Assembly (NCBI RefSeq): GCF_947500655.1
Contig: NZ_CANMSK010000007.1
Location: forward strand, 62,001-126,000
From: an uncultured Psychrosphaera sp.
GTDB taxonomy: Bacteria > Pseudomonadota > Gammaproteobacteria > Enterobacterales > Alteromonadaceae
DNA: 64,000 nt
Direction of reading: 5' to 3'
In this document: positions 55,694-64,000 of the stretch, one piece after another
Numbering within the stretch: position 1 is the stretch's first letter
Layout: the number at the start of each line of letters is the position of its first letter
Translations under genes and position numbers: made by a program
The notes under the pieces: model-generated
Told to the model about the DNA's origin: nothing
The model's input: the letters and a program-made list of their open reading frames with translations, nothing else
Database searches by the model: none

Positions 55694-55918
55694 GGTAACA
55701 CCCGTTGTCGTTAAATTTAGTAAGAATAAAGATAATAAGTTAAATCATAACTATTTGCATTGATGTAAAACAAGAGAGTTTTAATACAACAGTAAAATAT
55801 GGCCGCAAGCTCTCATAATAAAATGTGAAAACTTCAGGAGAGAATAGTCTAATAGCTCTGTGTAAAAGGGATGTTAGAGTTTGTTTAACGTCAGGGGATT
55901 GATGGAAATAAAAACAAA

Positions 55919-55957
55919 AAAGCCCTTTAATCTAATTTAGATTAAAGGGCTTTAATG
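55919..55957 (-). terminator. Intrinsic terminator of the rhlE-type gene
   Basis: Perfect 17-base inverted repeat (AAAGCCCTTTAATCTAA and its complement, one-base centre). On the minus strand the hairpin is followed by TTTTTTGTTTTTA. About 35 bases past the stop of the helicase gene. The remaining bases up to 55693 show no feature. Confidence 0.9.
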
Positions 55958-55988
55958 ATGTTTAGCAAAGGCTAATTAATAAGACGAT

Positions 55989-57401
55989 TTAGTCGTTATT
56001 AGTTCTAGCTGCTGAGTTTCTGCGATTGCCTGAAAAGTTAGAACCGTTGCTGTTGCCACCACCTGTCGAATTACTGTTACTAGTTCTTCTGCCATTACTT
56101 GGCTTTGATGAGCGAGAATTGTCACTTGAACCAGAACGACCACCTGAGCGATTGTCAGAGCGGGGCTTTGACGAACGACTTGGAGAGTCAGACTGTGAAC
56201 TGCTCGATGATTGTCTTCTTGGACTTTTCTTTTTAGGCGCTCTAATTTCTCTAGACGCTGGTAAAGGAACACTTGGTGCAAATTCGTCATCAGCAACACG
56301 TTTAATATGTTGTTGAATTAATTGCTCAATATCATTCAGGTTTTTACTTTCATCAATAGAGACTAAAGAAACCGCTTTACCGTTTGCGCCAGCTCGGCCT
56401 GTACGTCCAATACGGTGAACGTAATCTTCAGCAACTTGAGGCAAGTCAAAATTTACAACTTGTGGAAGTTGGTCAATATCGATACCACGAGCCGCGATGT
56501 CTGTTGCAACTAATACTCTAACTGATTTATCTTTAAATCCAGCTAATGCTTTAGTTCTTGCTCCTTGGCTCTTGTTACCATGGATTGCAGCTGCACTGAT
56601 GTTTTTGCTTTCTAGTACTTTAGTTAAACGGTTCGCACCATGTTTGGTTCTTGAGAATACTAACACTTGCTGCCAATCGTTTTGTTTAATAAGTTTGACT
56701 AATAATTTAGATTTTTTACTTTGATCAACTGGGATTATCCACTGTTCTACCGTTTTAGCGGTTTCGTTTCTTGGTGTTACTGAAATTTCAACAGGATCGT
56801 TAATTAGACCTTTTGCCAAGTCACGAATATCATCAGAGAAAGTTGCCGAGAACATAAGGTTTTGACGTTTTTTCGGTAGTACTTTTAAAATACGTTTAAT
56901 GTCATGAATAAAGCCCATATCTAACATACGGTCAGCTTCATCTAATATTAATACTTCTAAGTCATTAAATTTAATTGCGTTTTGATTAAATAAATCAATT
57001 AAGCGACCAGGTGTTGCTACCAAAATATCAACGCCTTTTCTTAGCGCCATAAGTTGAGGATTAATTTTAACGCCACCGAAAACAACATGGGAACGTAAAG
57101 GTAAGTCTTTACCGTACATTTCAACACTTTCTGCAACCTGAGCGGCTAATTCGCGTGTTGGTGTTAATACTAATGCTCTAACGTGATTCGGTTTTGCTTT
57201 TTCACCTTGAGATAATAAATGCAATAGCGGTAATGTGAAACCAGCGGTTTTGCCTGTACCGGTTTGAGCGGCGGCCATAACGTCTTTGCCACTTAATACT
57301 GCAGGAATTGCTTGTTGCTGAATAGGTGTTGGTGTGTCGTAACCCTTTTCACTAACAGCTGTTAAGATTTTTGGGTTTAGACCTAATTCAGAAAAAAGCA
57401 T
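55989..57401 (-). CDS. rhlE: DEAD-box ATP-dependent RNA helicase, RhlE-like
   Basis: 470 aa. Q-motif [19 protein letters not shown] with [11 protein letters not shown], motif [14 protein letters not shown], Ia [13 protein letters not shown], Ib [72 protein letters not shown]. The C-terminal 80 residues are low-complexity Ser/Arg/Asn/Gly-rich, a likely RNA-binding tail. Helps RNA remodelling and ribosome assembly, often cold-related. The 279-base upstream leader contains a small TCAGCT/AGCTGA stem; nothing more could be assigned. Confidence 0.93.
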   Translation of the reverse strand: MLFSELGLNPKILTAVSEKGYDTPTPIQQQAIPAVLSGKDVMAAAQTGTGKTAGFTLPLLHLLSQGEKAKPNHVRALVLTPTRELAAQVAESVEMYGKDLPLRSHVVFGGVKINPQLMALRKGVDILVATPGRLIDLFNQNAIKFNDLEVLILDEADRMLDMGFIHDIKRILKVLPKKRQNLMFSATFSDDIRDLAKGLINDPVEISVTPRNETAKTVEQWIIPVDQSKKSKLLVKLIKQNDWQQVLVFSRTKHGANRLTKVLESKNISAAAIHGNKSQGARTKALAGFKDKSVRVLVATDIAARGIDIDQLPQVVNFDLPQVAEDYVHRIGRTGRAGANGKAVSLVSIDESKNLNDIEQLIQQHIKRVADDEFAPSVPLPASREIRAPKKKSPRRQSSSSSQSDSPSRSSKPRSDNRSGGRSGSSDNSRSSKPSNGRRTSNSNSTGGGNSNGSNFSGNRRNSAARTNND

Positions 57402-57680
57402 ATATTCTCACTATTGTAATTAATTTGACGGGAGGCCAAAAGGCGATGAAAGGTACAGTAATAAAGCGATAAAGGCAATGTTTCAATGGTTGATTTAGTA
57501 CTAAATTGAATAAAAATAGGGCAATCCCTATAGTTCAGCTAAAAGGAGCTGAGATTAAAATAACTGGGACAATTATAATCATTCGATTAAAGTGTTGCTC
57601 CTGATACTGGTAGATGTAAATACGAGGTGAGCGTTATGTTAACGAACTTTAAATACCTTGAACTAAATAGGTTGAATTAA

Positions 57681-57944
57681 ATGAGTTGGTTTGTTTATGT
57701 ATTACGTTGTGCTGATGACTCTCTATATACAGGGATCACAACAGATAAAGCAAGACGCTTAGCTGAACATAATAAAGGTATCGCAGCTAAATACACACGA
57801 GTTCGTATCCCTGTAGAAATGGTTTACAGTGAGGATTCACCAGATAGAAGTACAGCGACTAAGCGAGAGATGGCGATTAAAAAACTCACTAGAGCAAAAA
57901 AAATACAACTTATTCAAATGGATCCTCAAAACGAAAAAAGATAA
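57681..57944 (+). CDS. GIY-YIG nuclease-domain protein (YhbQ/UPF0213-like)
   Basis: 87 aa, a stand-alone GIY-YIG fold: WFVYVLRCADDSLYTGITTD supplies the VY..YTGI pair, then RRLAEHNKGIAAKYTRVRIP and the catalytic-position Arg and Glu in VYSEDSPDRSTATKREMAIK. Length and motifs match the small YhbQ family, for which nuclease activity on DNA has been reported for the E. coli member; biological role unclear. Confidence 0.9.
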   Translation: MSWFVYVLRCADDSLYTGITTDKARRLAEHNKGIAAKYTRVRIPVEMVYSEDSPDRSTATKREMAIKKLTRAKKIQLIQMDPQNEKR

Positions 57945-58102
57945 ACCGCCGTCAACTTTATCTTTATTGGGTCCAGCTTGATTTGAACAGTGAAGATTTT
58001 CATGAGTGATAAAATAGCAGTTACTTGCAGAATAATTCCTATGTTAGACTGATCTGGTCTTTGGTTTTTATTGGACTTGGTTTTTACCTCGGTATTTATT
58101 TA

Positions 58103-60310
58103 ATGCTTAATTTACGAACGTTATCAATTGTAGCTATTTGTTTGTCTGCTTTTGCAGTGACATGTGATAGCCATTCGGCTGAAAAAAAGAAAGTGAAAGT
58201 CACCTCATTAAGTGCTCAAAAACAAGAGCAGGTTATAGGGGACGTAAATGAAATCGGAATAATTCCTCGCTTTGCAACACTTGATGAATTGTTCGCTTAC
58301 AAAGATGAGTTTTTAGCTACTGAACCTGAAGAGGTACTTAAGGCATTTAAACAATTCCAAATAAATCATTTGCCTAGCCCAAGTGATAAAAATACTAACG
58401 ATCTGAGTGAAAATAAGAGTTTTAAAATAAATCAAGATCTTGCAGGTGGTGATACTCTAAATAAAAATGACGGTTTTGATTTAAATATAAATGTTAATGG
58501 CAGTCCAGAGCTAAATACTATTCCAGATATTGCTGTTATTCCAAAGTTCGATGTTATACCTGAACTTGATGTTACTAACGAGCTTAACCCCACTCCAGAT
58601 CTTAATATAACGCCTGAGCAAAAGTTTAAATTTACCCTTGCATTATCAGAGATAAACCTTGCGTTATTAGAGTTTGATACCGCGTTAGCTGAGCTAGAGT
58701 CTTTACCATTATCAGATTTAAAAACGGTTAACCAAATCACGCTACTCGAGAAGAAAGCGCAAATACTAAGCAAAAAGAATGACTTTTTTAATGCCGTTCG
58801 TTATTTAACCCAGGCTAATAAATTGTCAATGAGTAATGATTTAAATCGTCAATCAATACTTACCGCATTACAACTATCAGAAATTTATGTCACTTTGTCA
58901 GATATAGACAAAACCCTTTATTGGCAGCAAAATGCCAAATCTCTTTTAGCTAAAGAAGAGGATTTAGGTCTGTTAATTGAAGCCTCTATTTTGTTAGCGA
59001 AACAACAGCAAGATACAGGTCAACATTTAAATTCAACGAGAACACTTATTAATGTTGTTGACCGAGTCGCGGATAAAAAATACTACAGTGTGGAAGCCAG
59101 TTTACGATTACGCTTAAGTGAAAATTTCAAAACAGCTAAGCAATATGTAAACGCTGAACAAGAATTAGAAAGAGCATATAAGTTAGCCGTTAAGTCTAGA
59201 AATCAAGAACAACAACTCGTTGCCATTATCCATTTAATTGATGTATATGCTGTACAAAATAAGTTTTCTAGTGCTAAACCATTATTGAAAGCTGCAAAAA
59301 GCTTAGAACGTTTTCTTACCACAGTGAAAGATAAGCGCGACTATGAATTAGCTAAAGCTCAAGTGTTAGCTGGTACCTCTCAATATAAAAAAGCGTTAAG
59401 AATTTTAGAAAATCTAGATATGAGTGATGTTCTTGACGAAAATGCTAAACGAGAACTAGATATTAAGTTATTAGAGCTTAAGTCTAACTGGTTAGTATTA
59501 AATGGAAAGAAACAAGCGGGTATCCAGTTGTTCAAAAAGTCTCTTGATAGCAAATTAGCGCAACAAGAAACCAGTTCTACTATTAAATTAGATTTTCTTA
59601 TGGCTAATTATAAGTATGACGTTGCCCAAGCTAAAAATGAACTGGCTGAAGTTCAACAACAACTACTTGAATATAAGAAACAAAATGATAAGTTAAAGCA
59701 ACCAAAAGAAGGCTTTATAGATTCTTTGTATAACAACAGGGTATTATTAGCCGTTAGTGTTATTCTCTTGCTTGCCATCGTTTATCTTATCGTTAGAGTG
59801 TTTAGGCCAAAAAAATCAAAACGAATATTTTTAGACCCTGTAAGCGGTGCCAATAATCATAATTACTTTATTAAACATGTTAAATTGCTGATGCAAAATA
59901 ATACGCCTTTTAGTCTAATAATGTTTGATATAGACAACATGCGTAAGGTTAATGACAAGTTAGGCTTTGAGTTGGGCGATAAATTATTGGCTTTAGTGGT
60001 TGAGCGATTAGACTCCCGTTTAGGCAGTAATAAGTTTTTAATTAGGTTGTCCGGTGACAAATTTATGGTCATAGCGAAAGATTTTAGTTTAAAACAAGCA
60101 TTTGCACTGGCAGAAGTGTTACGAAAAGAGTTAAATAGCGATAAGTTTTATATAGACAATTTAGGTATTAATTTGTCGGCATCATTCGGTGTAAGTTATT
60201 GTTATGGTGATAAAAATATAGATACAATAAAAGATGATGTTAAAGACGCGTTAGATAAGGCAAAAACCAAAGGTGGTAATATCACTCAAGCAATGGATTT
60301 TGGTAAATAA
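58103..60310 (+). CDS. TPR-containing membrane protein with degenerate GGDEF domain
   Basis: 735 aa from the ATG at 58103. N-terminal signal peptide (TLSIVAICLSAFAVTCDSHSA), a Pro/Asn-rich linker with repeated PDL/PEL units (about residues 140-190), a helical TPR-like region (about 200-520), a membrane segment (about 547-567, VLLAVSVILLLAIVYLIVRVF) and a C-terminal GGDEF-fold domain: FDIDNMRKVNDKLGFELGDKLL is canonical but the signature itself reads SGDKF (residues 650-654) in place of GGDEF, and no RxxD I-site is visible. Probably unable to make cyclic di-GMP, so a GTP-binding or sensory role is more likely. An upstream TTG at 58025 would add a membrane stretch before the signal peptide and is rejected. 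Confidence 0.88.
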   Translation: MLNLRTLSIVAICLSAFAVTCDSHSAEKKKVKVTSLSAQKQEQVIGDVNEIGIIPRFATLDELFAYKDEFLATEPEEVLKAFKQFQINHLPSPSDKNTNDLSENKSFKINQDLAGGDTLNKNDGFDLNINVNGSPELNTIPDIAVIPKFDVIPELDVTNELNPTPDLNITPEQKFKFTLALSEINLALLEFDTALAELESLPLSDLKTVNQITLLEKKAQILSKKNDFFNAVRYLTQANKLSMSNDLNRQSILTALQLSEIYVTLSDIDKTLYWQQNAKSLLAKEEDLGLLIEASILLAKQQQDTGQHLNSTRTLINVVDRVADKKYYSVEASLRLRLSENFKTAKQYVNAEQELERAYKLAVKSRNQEQQLVAIIHLIDVYAVQNKFSSAKPLLKAAKSLERFLTTVKDKRDYELAKAQVLAGTSQYKKALRILENLDMSDVLDENAKRELDIKLLELKSNWLVLNGKKQAGIQLFKKSLDSKLAQQETSSTIKLDFLMANYKYDVAQAKNELAEVQQQLLEYKKQNDKLKQPKEGFIDSLYNNRVLLAVSVILLLAIVYLIVRVFRPKKSKRIFLDPVSGANNHNYFIKHVKLLMQNNTPFSLIMFDIDNMRKVNDKLGFELGDKLLALVVERLDSRLGSNKFLIRLSGDKFMVIAKDFSLKQAFALAEVLRKELNSDKFYIDNLGINLSASFGVSYCYGDKNIDTIKDDVKDALDKAKTKGGNITQAMDFGK

Positions 60311-60337
60311 TAATTTAAGAAAGAAAAGGTTTAGGTA

Positions 60338-62653
60338 ATGACAGAGGCAACTACCACAATAAGTAGTGACGGAATAGAACAGCTGCCATTAAGGAAGTTC
60401 ACCGAGGATGCATATTTAAATTACTCGATGTACGTCATTATGGACAGAGCGCTACCTCATATAGGTGACGGATTAAAACCTGTTCAACGCCGAATTATTT
60501 ATGCAATGTCAGAGTTAGGTTTATCTGCAAATGCTAAATATAAAAAATCAGCACGTACTGTTGGTGACGTATTAGGTAAGTATCATCCACATGGTGATAG
60601 TGCTTGTTACGAAGCTATGGTGCTAATGGCTCAGCCTTTCTCATACCGTTATCCTTTAGTTGATGGTCAAGGTAACTGGGGGGCTGCGGATGATCCTAAG
60701 TCGTTCGCTGCCATGCGTTATACCGAAGCTAGGTTATCAAAGTTCAGTGAACTGTTACTGTCAGAAATTAATCAGGGCACCAGCGATTGGGTTCCTAACT
60801 TTGACGGTACTATGGATGAGCCTAAAATATTACCAGCTCGTCTTCCTCATATTTTATTAAATGGCATAACCGGTATAGCGGTTGGTATGGCCACAGATGT
60901 GCCGCCACATAATACTCGTGAAGTTGCAGAAGCTTGTATTCACCTATTAAAAGATCCTAATGCGTCGTTAGATGATTTAATGGTTTACGTAAAAGGCCCA
61001 GATTATCCAACGGAAGCGGAAATTATTACGCCGTCTGCTGATATCGCCAAAATTTATGAAACTGGTAAGGGCAGCATTAAAATGCGCGCCACTTATATTG
61101 AAGAAAATGGTGATATTGTTATTACAGCCTTACCTCATCAGGTTTCTGGCGGTAAAGTATTAGAGCAAATTGCTGCTCAAATGACAGCGAAAAAGTTACC
61201 TATGGTTACGGATTTACGTGATGAGTCTGATCACGAAAATCCAACTCGTATTGTTATTATCCCGCGTTCTAACCGTGTTGATATTGCACCTGTAATGCAG
61301 CATTTATTTGCATCTACTGATTTAGAGAAAAACTATCGTGTCAATTTAAACATGCTTGGTCTAGATGGATTGCCTAAAGTAAAAGGGCTAAAAACTATCT
61401 TAACTGAGTGGTTGGAATATCGTCGTGATGTTGTTACTCGTCGTTTGAATTTCCGCTTAGAAAAAGTGTTATCACGCTTACATATTTTAGAAGGGCTATT
61501 GGCCGCATTCTTAAATATAGATGAAGTGATTGAGATAATTCGCGCGAATGACAAACCAAAGCCAGTATTAATGGAACGATTTGGTATTTCTGAAATTCAA
61601 GCTGAAGCAATTTTAGAATTAAAATTACGCCAATTAGCTAAATTAGAAGAAATGAAAATTCGTGGCGAGCAAGACGAATTAGAAAAAGAACGTCAGTACT
61701 TAGAGTCATTGTTAGGCTCTCGTGTCAAAATGAATAATTTGTTGAAAAAAGAAATTACAGCCGATGCAGAAAAATATGGCGATGATAGACGTTCGCCATT
61801 AGTTGTTAGAAACGAAGCAAAAGCAATTTCAGCAAAAGACTTAGTGCCAAGTGAGTCAGTAACCGTTGTGGTCTCTGATAATGGTTGGGCTCGTTGTGCT
61901 AAAGGTCATGATGTTGATGTTGACAACTTAAGTTATAGATCGGGGGACGGATATAAATCTTCCGCTAAAGGGAAGAGTAATCAACCAGTTGTGTTTATTG
62001 ACACTTCAGGCCGAAGCTTTAGTACAGATGCGCACTCATTACCTTCGGCTAGAAGCCAAGGTGAGCCATTAAGTGGTCGCTTTAGTATTGTTGCTGGTGA
62101 AACCATAGAACATACTATTATGGCCAAAGAAGATCAAAAATACCTGATTGCCTCTGATGCTGGTTATGGTTTTATTTGTACTTTCTCTGATATGTTAACT
62201 CGTCAAAAAGCAGGTAAAGCATTGGTGAGATTGCCTACTGGAGCTAAGCTATCTTTACCTCAACCAGTGTCAAATATAGATACTGACTTGTGTTTAGCTA
62301 TTTCCACTGAGGGACGGATGTTGGTTTTCCCATTAAAAGACTTACCTATGTTAGCCAAAGGTAAAGGGAATAAAATTATTAGTGTTCCATCTGCATTAGC
62401 GGCAAGTCGTGAAGAGTATGTTAAACAGATCATGATTGTGCCAGAAAGTGCAGGTGTTATTTTACATGCAGGTAAACGTAAGTTAACACTAACCAAGAAA
62501 GATTTAGAACATTATCAAGGTGAACGTGGACGCCGAGGTAGCAAATTACCTAGAGGCTTACAGCGTGTTGATTTAGTTGAAATAGAGTTTAAAAAGTCAA
62601 GCTCTGAGTCAACAGAAGTGATTAGCGAACCTAATTCACCCTTAGATGAATAA
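60338..62653 (+). CDS. parC: DNA topoisomerase IV subunit A
   Basis: 771 aa, decatenating type II topoisomerase subunit. [60 protein letters not shown], the active-site tyrosine in [11 protein letters not shown] (AAMRYTE), and the C-terminal beta-propeller with repeated G-R-G/DG segments including [13 protein letters not shown]. Length close to E. coli ParC (752). AAGGTTTAGGTA precedes the ATG. parE is not in this window. Confidence 0.97.
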   Translation: MTEATTTISSDGIEQLPLRKFTEDAYLNYSMYVIMDRALPHIGDGLKPVQRRIIYAMSELGLSANAKYKKSARTVGDVLGKYHPHGDSACYEAMVLMAQPFSYRYPLVDGQGNWGAADDPKSFAAMRYTEARLSKFSELLLSEINQGTSDWVPNFDGTMDEPKILPARLPHILLNGITGIAVGMATDVPPHNTREVAEACIHLLKDPNASLDDLMVYVKGPDYPTEAEIITPSADIAKIYETGKGSIKMRATYIEENGDIVITALPHQVSGGKVLEQIAAQMTAKKLPMVTDLRDESDHENPTRIVIIPRSNRVDIAPVMQHLFASTDLEKNYRVNLNMLGLDGLPKVKGLKTILTEWLEYRRDVVTRRLNFRLEKVLSRLHILEGLLAAFLNIDEVIEIIRANDKPKPVLMERFGISEIQAEAILELKLRQLAKLEEMKIRGEQDELEKERQYLESLLGSRVKMNNLLKKEITADAEKYGDDRRSPLVVRNEAKAISAKDLVPSESVTVVVSDNGWARCAKGHDVDVDNLSYRSGDGYKSSAKGKSNQPVVFIDTSGRSFSTDAHSLPSARSQGEPLSGRFSIVAGETIEHTIMAKEDQKYLIASDAGYGFICTFSDMLTRQKAGKALVRLPTGAKLSLPQPVSNIDTDLCLAISTEGRMLVFPLKDLPMLAKGKGNKIISVPSALAASREEYVKQIMIVPESAGVILHAGKRKLTLTKKDLEHYQGERGRRGSKLPRGLQRVDLVEIEFKKSSSESTEVISEPNSPLDE

Positions 62654-62683
62654 CTTAGTTATGAATTTTTATTAATATTATTT

Positions 62684-62714
62684 AAAGCTCTTATATTTGA
62701 TAAGGGCTTTTTTA
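62684..62714 (+). terminator. Intrinsic terminator of parC
   Basis: Stem AAAGCTCTTAT / ATAAGGGCTTT (one G-T pair) around a short loop, followed by a T-run. Confidence 0.9.
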
Positions 62715-62728
62715 TTACTTAGAATTTT

Positions 62729-62764
62729 ATTAAGCATTATACCAATCGTATTTAAATGCTTAAT
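62729..62764. repeat. 9-bp inverted repeat between parC and plsC-like gene
   Basis: ATTAAGCAT (62729-62737) and its exact complement ATGCTTAAT (62756-62764) around an 18-base loop containing TACCAATCGTATTT. A similar ATACCAATTGTATTAAA word lies upstream of pdxH near 433. May belong to a small dispersed repeat family. Confidence 0.5.
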
Positions 62765-62827
62765 AAACATTACCGCTGTAGTATCAGTTTGCTACAATGC
62801 GTCCTTAAATTTATGGGAGCTTGATTT

Positions 62828-63562
62828 GTGTTAGGAATAATTAGATTACTTTTAATGGCAATATTTTTTGTATTGTCCACTGTATATTTATTAACGTATT
62901 TAATTATTCGACCATTTCGTCGTAATAATGTAAAGGTTGTCGCTAATACATATGGTTGGTTTTGCCGTTTTTTAGGACTGAGCTATGAAGTTAGAGGTCT
63001 TGAAAACGTTAAAGATCACCCAGTTGTTTATATAGGTAATCACCAAAATACTTACGATATATTTACGGTTTCAAATGCAGTACGTCGAAATACAGTAAGC
63101 ATGGGTAAAAAAAGCCTTAAATGGGCGCCGTTTTTTGGTCAAGTGTATTGGTTATCGGGCAATATATTGATTGATAGAGGTAATCGTACTAAAGCTCATG
63201 GCACTATTGGTCAGGCAGCTGAAAAAATCAAACAGAAAAAAATATCTGTTTGGTTATTTCCTGAAGGTACTCGTTCAAATGGTCGCGGTTTATTAAAGTT
63301 CAAGTTAGGTGCTTTTTATACGGCGAATATGGCAGGAGTTCCACTTGTTCCTGTTGTGATCAGTACCACGCATAATCAAGTTAAACTTAACCGTTGGAAT
63401 AACGGAAAATATATCATTGAATATTTGCCTGAAATGACGGTTGATAGTGATGACAAAGCGGCAGTTCGAGAAGTTGCCGATGCGGCTCATGAGCTAATGA
63501 AAAATAAACTAGCAGAATTAGATAAAGAATTAGCCGAAGTTAATGGTTTCACGAATAAATAA
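62828..63562 (+). CDS. plsC: 1-acyl-sn-glycerol-3-phosphate acyltransferase (PlsC-like)
   Basis: 244 aa, inner-membrane phospholipid synthesis. N-terminal membrane helix (about residues 5-27), the NHQNTYDIF motif (His72, Asp77), VSMGKKSLKWAPFFGQ, GNILIDRGNRTKA, and FPEGTRSNGRGLLKFKLGAF, in the order of PlsC. GTG start at 62828 is chosen because GGGAGC lies about 8 bases upstream and no ATG fits the N-terminal helix better. Paralogues of PlsC are common, so the exact acceptor is not certain. Confidence 0.93.
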   Translation: MLGIIRLLLMAIFFVLSTVYLLTYLIIRPFRRNNVKVVANTYGWFCRFLGLSYEVRGLENVKDHPVVYIGNHQNTYDIFTVSNAVRRNTVSMGKKSLKWAPFFGQVYWLSGNILIDRGNRTKAHGTIGQAAEKIKQKKISVWLFPEGTRSNGRGLLKFKLGAFYTANMAGVPLVPVVISTTHNQVKLNRWNNGKYIIEYLPEMTVDSDDKAAVREVADAAHELMKNKLAELDKELAEVNGFTNK

Positions 63563-63586
63563 TACAAGGTTTACGTAGGAAAAATA

Positions 63587-63934
63587 ATGAGTATTACATC
63601 AACAGATTGGCAAGAATTTACTAACGACATTGTTGAACAATTGTTGGAAGATGATTCTAATGAAGAAGCCATGTATTTAATTGAGCACCATTTTGTTTCA
63701 TCTAGTGCCGAAGAAGCAGACTTAGCTATGCAGCAAGGTTTTTTAAATGGTTGGGATATTTCTGAACTAGAACAAATGGAAGAAGAAGACGGACAAATTG
63801 TGTTTTGCTTTGATGTTGAAACTGAATGTCCATTAGATGAAGAGATCATCGGTGAAGAGGTTGTTCTTATGGTCGAATTTGCGGATAAGAATAAACTTGT
63901 ATACGAAGGCTGGGGTACTCACTTTGAAGAGTAA
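63587..63934 (+). CDS. rraB: Ribonuclease E inhibitor RraB
   Basis: 115 aa, acidic. Matches E. coli RraB (YjgD) in plan: IVEQLLEDDSNEEAMYLIEH (there IIEELLEDGS..ALYTIEHH), NGWDISELEQMEEEDGQIVF, FDVETECPL and the end VYEGWGTHFEE (there VEYDGWGTYFED). RraB binds the C-terminal degradosome part of RNase E and lowers its activity. About 24 bases after plsC-like gene; a terminator hairpin follows. Confidence 0.93.
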   Translation: MSITSTDWQEFTNDIVEQLLEDDSNEEAMYLIEHHFVSSSAEEADLAMQQGFLNGWDISELEQMEEEDGQIVFCFDVETECPLDEEIIGEEVVLMVEFADKNKLVYEGWGTHFEE

Positions 63935-63979
63935 CCTGGGGCGCTGAGAGCTTAATGCTTTTTCTTCATAAAATAAAAA

Positions 63980-64000
63980 TGGCGAGTAATATACTCGCCA
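63980..64000 (+). terminator. Terminator hairpin after rraB (cut by window end)
   Basis: TGGCGAGTA / TACTCGCCA inverted repeat, preceded by an A-run (63971-63979); the expected T-run on the plus strand lies beyond the window. Confidence 0.7.

Noticed and set aside
55976..56316. ORFs on both strands over the helicase C-terminal tail
   Set aside because: They come from the low-complexity Ser/Arg/Gly codons of the helicase gene; no ribosome site or family support.

Overview
The window is AT-rich chromosomal DNA from a marine-type gammaproteobacterium. Neighbour pairs such as ahpA(ytjB)/serB, rraB, miaE and a cysD-cysN-SLC13-cysC cluster, together with base composition, point to Alteromonadales, probably Colwelliaceae (Colwellia/Thalassotalea-like). 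The order-level placement is inference from gene content; no rRNA or tRNA gene was seen. All assignments rest on reading motifs by eye.

Layout. 1-9.7 kb is housekeeping: a partial gamma-carbonic-anhydrase-like gene, pdxH, a TatD-type hydrolase, ahpA/serB, cysS, a Yip1-type membrane protein, an acidic repeat lipoprotein, miaE and an orphan gene. 10-34.8 kb is one long forward-strand surface-polysaccharide locus: SLBB export protein, Wzz, WecA, WecB/WecC (UDP-ManNAcA), a legionaminic-acid-type nonulosonate set (LegB, LegC, LegG, LegI, LegH, PtmE, LegF), Wzx flippase, Wzy-like polymerase, two GT4 glycosyltransferases, an unassigned protein that may be the nonulosonate transferase, an acetyltransferase, a fused dehydrogenase/Gfo-Idh protein and a heparinase II/III-like protein. 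35-44 kb holds a beta-CASP metallo-hydrolase and the sulfate activation cluster cysD-cysN-SLC13 permease-cysC plus a DHH protein. 44-51 kb returns to nucleotide-sugar supply: galE, UDP-glucuronate 4-epimerase, ugd on the plus strand; galU, rfbB, rfbA on the minus strand. 51-64 kb is mixed: YhhN, a large lipoprotein, a Kef-type antiporter, RhlE helicase, a GIY-YIG protein, a TPR/degenerate-GGDEF protein, parC, plsC-like and rraB.

The most unusual content is a family of intergenic elements built from 7-8 bp tandem units arranged as inverted arms. They fill every gap of the cys cluster and recur at 1.2, 47.7, 48.9 and 51.0 kb. Two of them enclose a small four-helix-bundle (S23/IVS family) gene with a shared promoter-like block, a third holds a 102-bp remnant of such a gene (96/102 identical to the intact copy), and two more have no ORF but share a core segment. 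The layout (long complementary arms around a four-helix-bundle ORF) resembles the intervening sequences of 23S rRNA genes, but here it sits between protein genes of an operon. I propose that these are a non-autonomous mobile or RNA-processed element family; this is a hypothesis from sequence pattern only.

The polysaccharide genes fit together as a Wzx/Wzy-type pathway: WecA starts a lipid-linked unit, glycosyltransferases add ManNAcA, legionaminic-type and uronic/amino sugars made by the locus and by galE/ugd/galU, Wzx flips, Wzy polymerises, Wzz sets length and the SLBB protein exports.
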